DNA of 64,000 nucleotides from positions 186,001 to 250,000 of the forward strand of contig NC_017805.1 of assembly GCF_000252445.1 (NCBI RefSeq), in the 5' to 3' direction. The position numbers and the translations under genes are program-made. Shown one piece after another: positions 57,759-64,000 of this stretch (position 1 is the stretch's first letter; each line of letters starts with the position of its first letter). The notes beneath the pieces were generated by a model. That model made no database searches. It was given only the letters and a program-made list of their open reading frames with translations, and was not told the DNA's origin. The DNA comes from Deinococcus gobiensis I-0 (GTDB lineage Bacteria; Deinococcota; Deinococci; Deinococcales; Deinococcaceae).

Positions 57759-59657
57759 TCAGCCGCCGACGTGGACCAGTGGCCGCTGTTCGGCGTCCGG
57801 CTCGGCCTTGCGCAGCACTTCGCGGGTCAGGGGCGCGATGTCACCCTCCCCGAACATCAGGAAATTCGCGGCGTTCGTCAGGGGGCCCTTCTCGTCCCAG
57901 CCGAAATACACGTCGGGCACGATGCCGGTCTGGGCGCGCAGATGCAGCAGCAGCGCGGCGATGGCGTTGGGCACCGCCGGGGCCGAGGCCCGCAGCACCT
58001 GATGCACCCCCACCGTGTGCCCGTGCACTTCCAGCGTGCCGCCGAAGTCGCTGGCCCCCGCCACCGTGATTTCCAGGAACAGCACCGGGCCGCCGTCGGG
58101 CAGGTGGGTCTTGAGCCGGGCCTCGCGGGCCTTGTCGCGGTATTCGCGCGCCGTCAGGATGTCGGGCCGGTGGGCGATCAGGCGCAGGGCGCCGCTGCGG
58201 GCCGCGCCCTGCACGAACTCGCGGGCGGCGAGATCGAGGCTGACCCCGCTCAGGCGCAGTTCGGTACTGCGGTTCACGCGCGACACGAGGCTCACGCCCA
58301 GGATGCCCAGGATGAACAGGCTGGCGATCCGCAGGCCGTCGGGCCGCTCGATGACGTTCAGGACCGTCGTGTAGATGAACACCAAGGTCACGAGGGCGAA
58401 GGCCGGCGCCACGCGCTGCCGGGCCCGCCACGCCGAGAGGGTCACCGCGAAGGCCGCGCTGCTCATCAGGACCAGCACGCCGGTCGCGTAGGCTCCGCCC
58501 TGGGCGTCCACGTCGGCGCGGAACAGCAGGGTGATGAAGATGCCGATGGCCGTGAACACCAGCGTCAGCGGACGGGTGGCGGTCGCCCATTCGGGGGCCA
58601 TGCCGTAGCGCGGCAGGAAGCGCGGCACGATGTTGAGCAGGCCGGTCAGGGCCGAGGCCCCGGCGAACCACAGGATCAGGATGGTCGAGAGGTCGTACAG
58701 CGTCCCGAAGCCCTCGCCGAACTGCGCGTGCGCGAGGTAGGCCAGCGCGCGCCCGCTGGCCACCCCGCCGGTCTGGAGGGCGGCGGGCGGCACGAGCAGC
58801 GTGACCACCAGACTGCTGCCCAGCAGCAGCGTGCTCATGATGAGGGCGGCCGTGACGAGCAGGTGCCGGGTGTGGCGCACGCGGCCCGCCGCCTCGTCGG
58901 CCCCGGCCCCGCCGCGCACCTGCGGCATGACGCTCACGCCCGTCTCGAAGCCCGAGAGCCCCAGCGCCAGCTTGGGAAAGACGATCAGGGCAGTCAGGGC
59001 GACCCCGCCCCAGCCGCCGTGGTAATGCGCCAGCGTGCCCTGCCAGCCGCTCAGGACCGCCGGGTGGTGCGCGACCTCCAGCAGCCCGCGCGCGATGACG
59101 GCCACGTTCAGGGCGAGGTAGGTGCCCACCAGGGCCACCGCCAGCCCGATGGCCTCGCGCATCCCCTTGAGGAACACCCCGCCCAGCAGCAACACGAGCG
59201 CCAGCGTGGCGGGCATCTGCCACCCGGCGATGTGGTCGCGCACCAGCGGGTTCTGGACGAGGTGGGCCGCCGCATCGGCCGCCGAGAGCGTGATGGTAAT
59301 CATGAAATCCGTGGCCGCGAAGCCCAGCAGCACGAGCACCAGCAGCTTGCTGGGCCAGCCGGGGAGCAGGCGTTCGAGCATGCGCACGCTGCCCTCGCCG
59401 TGCGGGCTCTCGGCGGCGACCCGGCGGTAGACCGGCAGCGCCCCCAGCAGGGTCAGGGCCACGAGGACCAGCGTGGCGACCGGAGCCAGCGCGCCCGCCG
59501 CCACCGCCGCGATGCCCGGCTGGTAGCCTAGCGTCGAGAAGTAGTCCACGCCGGTCAGGCACATCACCCGCCACCAGGAGTGCGTGGCTTCCGGCACGGG
59601 GGGGGCGGAGGCGGCGGGGGCCGGGGGGGACAGCGGAGAAGGTGGAGAGGTGGTCAT
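57759..59657 (-). CDS. APC-superfamily permease with C-terminal cytosolic domain
   Basis: 632 residues. About twelve hydrophobic segments fill residues 30-450, starting [20 protein letters not shown], with [19 protein letters not shown] in the middle, as in amino-acid/cation permeases. The last 180 residues are soluble ([20 protein letters not shown], then [18 protein letters not shown]). The cytosolic tail recalls KimA- or Kup-like potassium carriers, but motif evidence is too thin to claim potassium. ATG 59657. Confidence 0.8.
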   Translation of the reverse strand: MTTSPPSPLSPPAPAASAPPVPEATHSWWRVMCLTGVDYFSTLGYQPGIAAVAAGALAPVATLVLVALTLLGALPVYRRVAAESPHGEGSVRMLERLLPGWPSKLLVLVLLGFAATDFMITITLSAADAAAHLVQNPLVRDHIAGWQMPATLALVLLLGGVFLKGMREAIGLAVALVGTYLALNVAVIARGLLEVAHHPAVLSGWQGTLAHYHGGWGGVALTALIVFPKLALGLSGFETGVSVMPQVRGGAGADEAAGRVRHTRHLLVTAALIMSTLLLGSSLVVTLLVPPAALQTGGVASGRALAYLAHAQFGEGFGTLYDLSTILILWFAGASALTGLLNIVPRFLPRYGMAPEWATATRPLTLVFTAIGIFITLLFRADVDAQGGAYATGVLVLMSSAAFAVTLSAWRARQRVAPAFALVTLVFIYTTVLNVIERPDGLRIASLFILGILGVSLVSRVNRSTELRLSGVSLDLAAREFVQGAARSGALRLIAHRPDILTAREYRDKAREARLKTHLPDGGPVLFLEITVAGASDFGGTLEVHGHTVGVHQVLRASAPAVPNAIAALLLHLRAQTGIVPDVYFGWDEKGPLTNAANFLMFGEGDIAPLTREVLRKAEPDAEQRPLVHVGG

Positions 59658-59705
59658 AAGACGCCGCCTCCAGACCTAGCGTCCGGAAGTGGCGTTCAGG
59701 TGAAA

Positions 59706-59730
59706 CCGGGGGGGGCCTGTCCCCCACCGG
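59706..59730 (-). terminator. Likely terminator after the META-domain gene
   Basis: On the minus strand CCGG-T-GGGGG pairs with CCCCC-C-CCGG, then TTT, 7 bp after the stop of the META gene. It is short but well placed. Confidence 0.55.
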
Positions 59731-59736
59731 GTCAGG

Positions 59737-60222
59737 TCAGCGGCGGACGGGCGTCACGTAGCCGACGCGCTCAAAGGTCAGGCGGCCCGCATCGGAAAAC
59801 AGCACGAGGCGCTGCGTGCTGCCATTGATGACGTAGTGGTCGGCGGCGTTCAGGACGCGGTAGAAGTTGCCGGGAATGGCGAAGAGGCAGCGTTCGTTCG
59901 CGCGCGGGGGCAGGGCCGTGACCTTGAGGCTGATCTCGCTGCCCGTCGCCTGGACGGTCCCGGTGAAGCGCCCGCAGCCGAGCTGGCCCGACACGCGGTC
60001 GCCGGAGATCACGAGTTGCGGGCGCACGGCGACGCCGCCACGCAGGCCGTCCAGCTCGACCTCGCCCACCAGCCGCCAGATGCCGTTGAGGGGCGCGGGC
60101 GCGGTGGTTGCGGGCACAGAACCCGGAGCCGTGACCGGCGCGGTGCGGGGCGCCGTCAGGCCGGCGGCGAGGACCGGGGCCGGGCCGAGGGCCACGGCGA
60201 GCAGGGCCAGAAGGGTCTTCAT
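59737..60222 (-). CDS. Secreted META/HslJ-like domain protein
   Basis: 161 residues with a signal peptide (MKTLLALLAVALGPAPVLA), a Pro/Thr/Ala linker of about 25 residues, then a META-like domain: LNGIWRLVGEVELDG, SGQLGCGRFTGTVQATG and ANERCLFAIPGNFYRVLN. Two cysteines (LGC, ERC) probably form a disulfide, as in other META domains. Such proteins are linked with stress or outer-envelope roles. The start has no close partner gene. Confidence 0.7.
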   Translation of the reverse strand: MKTLLALLAVALGPAPVLAAGLTAPRTAPVTAPGSVPATTAPAPLNGIWRLVGEVELDGLRGGVAVRPQLVISGDRVSGQLGCGRFTGTVQATGSEISLKVTALPPRANERCLFAIPGNFYRVLNAADHYVINGSTQRLVLFSDAGRLTFERVGYVTPVRR

Positions 60223-60302
60223 GGGGTCAGGATGCCCCGCGCCCGTGACAGCGGCCTGACGGGCCCCCTGACGAAACGCTCATGTCCGGCGCGCACCGGG
60301 GC

Positions 60303-60308
60303 TACACT
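60303..60308 (+). promoter_or_regulatory. Candidate -10 of the GNAT gene
   Basis: TACACT with 6 nt to ATG 60315, a leaderless arrangement. Confidence 0.5.
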
Positions 60309-60314
60309 CCGGGC

Positions 60315-60866
60315 ATGGACCTGGCCCCGACCCTGACCACCGAGCGCCTGCTGCTGCGGGGCCACCAGGCCGCCGACCTCGACGACTGCGCCGCCCTGTG
60401 GCAGGACCCCGAGGTGACCCGCTACACCACTGGCCAGCCCGTCGCCCGCCAGGACGTGTGGACCCGGCTGCTGCGCCATCCGGGCCACTGGGGTCTGCTG
60501 GGCTTCGGGTACTGGCTCGCCTTCGAGAAGGCCTCGGGCCGGTTCGTCGGCGAGGTGGGGCTGGCCCGGTTCGAGCGCGACTTCCTGGCGGGCCAGCCCG
60601 ACCTGGGCGCACTGCCCGAGGCGGGCTGGGTCACGCTGCCCTGGGCCCACGGGCAGGGCTTCGCCTCGGAGGCGATGACGGCCGTCCTGGCCTGGCAGGA
60701 CCGTCAGGGCCGCTGGCCCCGCAGCTTCTGCATCATCCACCCCGACAACGCGCCCTCGCTGCGCCTGGCCGGGAAACTGGGCTTCCGGCCGGAGCGCGGG
60801 GCGAGGCGCGGCGAGGCCACCTGGCAGATTCTCCTGCGGGACACGCCGGGCCACGCTCTGGCCTGA
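60315..60866 (+). CDS. GNAT-family acetyltransferase (RimJ/RimL type)
   Basis: 183 residues. The opening PTLTTERLLLRGHQAADLDD and the segment WVTLPWAHGQGFASEAMTAVL (acetyl-CoA loop; short core HGQGFASEAM) followed by FCIIHPDNAPSLRLAGKLGF identify the RimJ/RimL/ribosomal-type GNAT subgroup, which acetylates protein N-termini or small amines. ATG 60315 is preferred to the in-frame codon at 60282 because TACACT lies 6 nt before it. Substrate unknown. Confidence 0.88.
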   Translation: MDLAPTLTTERLLLRGHQAADLDDCAALWQDPEVTRYTTGQPVARQDVWTRLLRHPGHWGLLGFGYWLAFEKASGRFVGEVGLARFERDFLAGQPDLGALPEAGWVTLPWAHGQGFASEAMTAVLAWQDRQGRWPRSFCIIHPDNAPSLRLAGKLGFRPERGARRGEATWQILLRDTPGHALA

Positions 60867-60914
60867 TCCCCCTCCCTTCAGCCGGGGCTTAACTGGGCAC
60901 GGCAGCATGCGGGG

Positions 60915-62114
60915 ATGACCGCGCCGCCGCCTGCTCCTCCCTTCGCCGCCCTGAGACGGCTGTGGACCTGGCCGCTGTTTCAGCTGGCCGTGGTCCTGCT
61001 GCTGCTCTGGGGCCTGCTGCGGGTGATGGGCGAGGTGCGCGCGGTGCTGCTCAGCGTGGCGGTGGCCTACCTCATCGCGCACCTCACCAACCCGGTGCTG
61101 CGCTGGCTGTCGGCGCGGCGCGTGCCCCGGCCGCTGGGCATCACGCTGCTGTTCCTGGCGCTGCTGGGGCTGCTCGCCGCCCTCTCCCCCCTGATCGTGA
61201 CGACGGCGCGCGAGGTCCAGAGCCTCGCGGCGCAGGCCCCGCAACTGCTCGACCGCCTGAACGCCGAGCTGCGGTCCCTGAGCGCGCACTCGCCGCTGCT
61301 GGCCGGCGCACAGACCCAGCTCAGCGACTGGATCACCCAGAACGCCCATACCCTGCCCGCCCGGCTGAGCCGCTCGGCGGGCGAGCTGCTCTCGCCGCGC
61401 GGGGCGCTGGTGAGCGGCGTGCTGGGGGCCTTCGGGCTGCTCGGGCACGCCTTCATCACGCTGGTCATCAGCATCTACATGATGGCCATCTACCCGCAGA
61501 TCGGCCCCTTCCTGCTGCGGCTGCTGCCCCTGCGCTACCAGCCGGGCGCGCTGGAACTGAGCGGACACGTGGGGCGCGCGGTCGGCGGCTACTTCCGGGG
61601 GCAGATCACGGTGGCGCTGATCCTGGGGGCGCTGCTGGCGGCGGGCCTGACGCTGCTGGGGGTGCCCTCGGGGCTGGCGGTGGGCTTCCTGGCCGCGCTG
61701 CTGAACATCGTGCCGTACCTGGGCGTGGTCATGTCGCTCATCCCGGCGTTGCTGCTCGCCCTGCCGCTGGGCGGCCTCAAGGTGGCGCTCGTGGGGCTGC
61801 TGTTCCTGGCGGTCAACCAGCTCGAGGGCCACGTCATCTCGCCGCGCGTGGTCAGCCACAGCACCAACCTCTCGCCGCTGGGGGTGCTGCTCGCCATCCT
61901 TTTCGGGGTCGAGCTGTTCGGCATTCTGGGGGCCATCGTCGCCGTGCCCTTCGTGGCGCTCGTCAAGGCACTGATGGAGGCCTACTACTACCCCAGCGCC
62001 GGCTACCGCGCGGGCGCTGGGGCGGGCGGCCCGACAGCGACCGGCGAGGGCCGGACCGTCGTCGCGTCGGCCGCGCCCCCGTCCGCCGCCGGACCGGGCC
62101 AGCCGCGCGCCTGA
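60915..62114 (+). CDS. AI-2E-family transporter
   Basis: 399-residue membrane protein with about eight helices. VRAVLLSVAVAYLIAHLTNPVL at the start and the C-terminal core FLAALLNIVPYLGVVMSLIP, NQLEGHVISPRVVSHSTNLSPL (short core LEGHVISPRVVS) and LFGILGAIVAVPFVALVK are the family hallmarks. Members export autoinducer-2-like compounds or act as Na+/H+ antiporters. The C-terminus is a low-complexity Ala/Gly/Pro tail of about 45 residues. Confidence 0.9.
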   Translation: MTAPPPAPPFAALRRLWTWPLFQLAVVLLLLWGLLRVMGEVRAVLLSVAVAYLIAHLTNPVLRWLSARRVPRPLGITLLFLALLGLLAALSPLIVTTAREVQSLAAQAPQLLDRLNAELRSLSAHSPLLAGAQTQLSDWITQNAHTLPARLSRSAGELLSPRGALVSGVLGAFGLLGHAFITLVISIYMMAIYPQIGPFLLRLLPLRYQPGALELSGHVGRAVGGYFRGQITVALILGALLAAGLTLLGVPSGLAVGFLAALLNIVPYLGVVMSLIPALLLALPLGGLKVALVGLLFLAVNQLEGHVISPRVVSHSTNLSPLGVLLAILFGVELFGILGAIVAVPFVALVKALMEAYYYPSAGYRAGAGAGGPTATGEGRTVVASAAPPSAAGPGQPRA

Positions 62115-62141
62115 GCCTGGCGCCTGGGCCTCTTGCCGCCC

Positions 62142-63422
62142 CTACCGCGCCGCCCGCAGGTCGGTCACGCGGCGCAGCTTGCCGCCCTCGCTGCGGGCCA
62201 GGGTGCCGGGCGGGCACAGCTCGCAGCGCACGGTCACGCCCACCTGCGCCTTGACGAGCCGTTCGATTTCGGCGCGCAGGGAGCCGCCCAGCTCCAGGCT
62301 CTCGACGTGCAGGGTCAGCTCGTCGAGCACCCCGGTGCGCGTCAGGGTGACGTGGTAGTGCGGGCTGACCTGCCCCAGCCCCAGCAGCACGGCTTCGAGC
62401 TGGGTGGGGTACACGTTGACGCCGCGCAGGATGATGAGGTCGTCGCTGCGGCCCCGGATCTGGTCCATGCGGCGCACCGTGCGTCCGGTGGCGTTCCCGC
62501 CGGGCAACAGGCGGGTGATGTCGCCGGTCCAGTAGCGCAGCACCGGCATGGCCGTGCGCGTCATGCTGCTCAGGACGAGCACGCCCCATTCGCCGTCGGG
62601 CAGGACCTCGCCGGTCTCCGGATCGAGAATTTCGGGATAGAAGTGGTCCTCCCACAGGTAGCTGCCGCGCTGCTCGGCGGCGTCCTCGCCGCTCACGCCG
62701 GGACCGATGATCTCCGAGAGCCCGTAGATGTTGGTGGCCCGCACGCCCAGGCGCGCCTCGACCTCGGCGCGGGTCTTGTCCGACCAGGGCTCGGCGCCCA
62801 GCACGGCGTATTTCAGGGGAATGTCCTCCGGGCGGTGGCCGCGCGCCGCCAGGGCGTCGGCGAGCACGAGTGCGTAGCTGGGCGTGCAGGCGATCACCTC
62901 GGGACCCAGGTCCTCGATGAGCGTGACCTGCCGCTCGGTCCCCCCGCCCGACACCGGCACGGTCGCCAGCCCCAGGCGCGCGGCGCCCGCGTGGGTGCCC
63001 AGCCCGCCGGTGAACAGACCGTAACCGTAGGCGTTGTGAAAGACCATGCCGGGCCGCGCGCCCGCCGCGTACAGGCTGCGCGCCACCACCTCCGCGAAGA
63101 TCTCCAGGTCGTTGTCGTCGTAGGCCACCACGGTCGGCTTGCCGGTCGTGCCGCTGCTGGCGTGCATCCGGCGCAGCTCTGTCCTGGGAACCGCGCACAG
63201 CCCCAGCGGATAGTGGTCGCGCAGGTCGCTCTTGCGCGTCACCGGAAAGCGGGCGAGGTCGTCCAGGCGGCGCAGGTCGCCGGGAGTGACGCCCGCCGCC
63301 GCGAACTTGGCGCGGTAGGCGGGCACGCGGTCATGTTGCCGGGCGACCATCTCCTGGAGGCGGGAAAGCTGCCAGGCACGCAGGTCGGGCAGGGGCATGG
63401 CTTCGCGGTCGGGTTGGAACAT
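62142..63422 (-). CDS. paaK: Phenylacetate-CoA ligase family protein
   Basis: 426 residues, adenylate-forming enzyme. The AMP-binding P-loop is ASSGTTGKPTVVAYDD, followed by HNAYGYGLFTGGLGTHAGA, VIACTPSYALVLADAL, NIYGLSEIIGPGVSGED and RGRSDDLIILRGVNVYP, all typical of PaaK. It activates phenylacetate to its CoA ester, the first step of aerobic phenylacetate breakdown. No other paa genes are in this window. ATG 63422. Confidence 0.9.
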   Translation of the reverse strand: MFQPDREAMPLPDLRAWQLSRLQEMVARQHDRVPAYRAKFAAAGVTPGDLRRLDDLARFPVTRKSDLRDHYPLGLCAVPRTELRRMHASSGTTGKPTVVAYDDNDLEIFAEVVARSLYAAGARPGMVFHNAYGYGLFTGGLGTHAGAARLGLATVPVSGGGTERQVTLIEDLGPEVIACTPSYALVLADALAARGHRPEDIPLKYAVLGAEPWSDKTRAEVEARLGVRATNIYGLSEIIGPGVSGEDAAEQRGSYLWEDHFYPEILDPETGEVLPDGEWGVLVLSSMTRTAMPVLRYWTGDITRLLPGGNATGRTVRRMDQIRGRSDDLIILRGVNVYPTQLEAVLLGLGQVSPHYHVTLTRTGVLDELTLHVESLELGGSLRAEIERLVKAQVGVTVRCELCPPGTLARSEGGKLRRVTDLRAAR

Positions 63423-63559
63423 GGAGCCTCCGGGGCGAACAGGGAAGCGCCGCGGAGGCCGGGCGCGCAGGACGTGGGCCGCCGGGCGTCGCCGGAGCGC
63501 CCGGAGGGAATAAAGGCAAAGCCGCTTCGGGCGTCAGTCTACAGCGGCCCACCGGCCGC

Positions 63560-63565
63560 TATGCT
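63560..63565 (+). promoter_or_regulatory. Candidate -10 of the right-edge gene
   Basis: TATGCT, 7 nt before ATG 63573. It contains an earlier in-frame ATG (63561), so it decides for the later start. Confidence 0.45.
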
Positions 63566-63572
63566 GGCCCCT

Positions 63573-64000
63573 ATGTCCGATCCGGCCGACCCGTCCTCCG
63601 CCCCTTCTGCCGCTCCGGGCGACTTTCTGGTCACGCCCTGCCTGATCATGACCGGCCAGCTGGCCGCCGCACAGACGGAAACCGAGATCGTGGCTGCCCT
63701 GGCCCCGGCCGCCGAGCTGCTGGGCCTGACCCGGCTCACCCCGCTGTGGGCCGACCACGATGGCCTGCGTCCCCTGCACGGCGGCGACAGTCCCGACCCG
63801 GCGGCGCTGGGCCTGGCCCACGCCGCGCTGATTCATGGGGAAGAGCAGCGGGCTAGCGGCCTGGCCGCCTGGCCGCTGGCCCGCACCGGTCCCGCGCAGG
63901 GCGTTCTGCTGGCCGAAGGGCTGGCGGGCAGCGGGGCGGGGCCGGGGCCACTGCTGGAGGTCCTGGCCACGCACTGCGCCGCCGCCCTGGACCGCGTGGC
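63573..64000 (+). CDS. Possible GAF-type sensor protein (cut by right edge)
   Basis: About 142 residues are visible and the frame has no stop before the edge. After a Pro/Ser/Ala-rich start (SDPADPSSAPSAAPGDF) come CLIMTGQLAAAQTETEIVAA, AAELLGLTRLTPLWADHDGL (short parts) and a Gly/Ala-rich end TGPAQGVLLAEGLAGSGAGP. The alternation of helix and strand, with LLGLTRLTPLWAD resembling the start of a GAF fold, suggests a GAF sensor ahead of a kinase or cyclase. The missing C-terminus would decide. Confidence 0.5.
   Translation, partial: MSDPADPSSAPSAAPGDFLVTPCLIMTGQLAAAQTETEIVAALAPAAELLGLTRLTPLWADHDGLRPLHGGDSPDPAALGLAHAALIHGEEQRASGLAAWPLARTGPAQGVLLAEGLAGSGAGPGPLLEVLATHCAAALDRV

Overview
The window is high-GC DNA with tightly packed genes, many 4-bp ATGA/GTGA overlaps, and several start codons placed 6-11 nt downstream of a TANNNT -10 element (leaderless or short-leader style). 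With the gene content (M3 oligoendopeptidase, subtilase lipoprotein, class Ib NrdIEF, cydDCAB, DUF808 and many enzymes of Deinococcus type) this suggests a Deinococcus chromosome or megaplasmid. The genus is inferred and no species is claimed. I saw no rRNA, tRNA, CRISPR array or insertion sequence.

Layout. 1-5.3 kb: galactan use, with a LacI-type regulator (cut by the left edge) divergent from a GH42 beta-galactosidase, a GH53 endo-galactanase lipoprotein and a sugar-binding protein; a 14-bp operator-like dyad lies in the divergent gap. 5.6-8.9 kb: a secreted subtilase followed by a TPR/HD-GYP protein whose TPR half is strikingly AT-rich. 9-14.4 kb: oligoendopeptidase, UDP-galactopyranose mutase plus a glycosyltransferase, and a GT2 enzyme. 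14.4-18.1 kb: a NodS-like methyltransferase, a PIG-L deacetylase, and one long ORF that joins a GH1-like glycosidase domain to an acyl-CoA dehydrogenase. 18.2-24 kb: a secreted protein, DUF808, RimO, and a winged-helix regulator divergent from a cytochrome P450.

24.0-30.9 kb is a six-gene minus-strand operon with overlapping or nearly touching genes: gluconate-2-dehydrogenase-subunit-3-like protein, GMC oxidoreductase, Gfo/Idh/MocA oxidoreductase, GH1-like glycosidase, alpha/beta hydrolase and Rieske-FAD reductase. It looks like an oxidative glycoside pathway, perhaps by 3-keto sugars. The glycosidase resembles the N-terminal half of the acyl-CoA dehydrogenase fusion, so the two clusters may act on related glycosides. 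These two clusters are the best candidates here for undescribed biology.

31.3-37.1 kb: cytochrome bd oxidase and its assembly ABC exporter (cydDCAB). 37.2-40.4 kb: a SARP-type ATPase regulator and a tiny secreted Cys protein. 40.5-45.3 kb: a branched-chain amino-acid-type ABC transporter with fused LivM-LivG and a frameshifted livF. 45.5-46.3 kb: a GGDEF protein. 46.6-50.5 kb: an OsmF/YehYXW-type osmoprotectant importer in the same gene order as E. coli. 50.8-54.9 kb: nrdI-nrdE-nrdF plus a glutaredoxin-like gene, with candidate NrdR boxes before nrdF. 55.1-60.2 kb: a hypothetical gene behind a large nested palindrome, a zinc dehydrogenase, an SRPBCC protein, an APC permease and a META-domain protein. 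60.3-64 kb: a GNAT enzyme, an AI-2E-family transporter, phenylacetate-CoA ligase, and the start of a possible GAF-type gene cut by the right edge.
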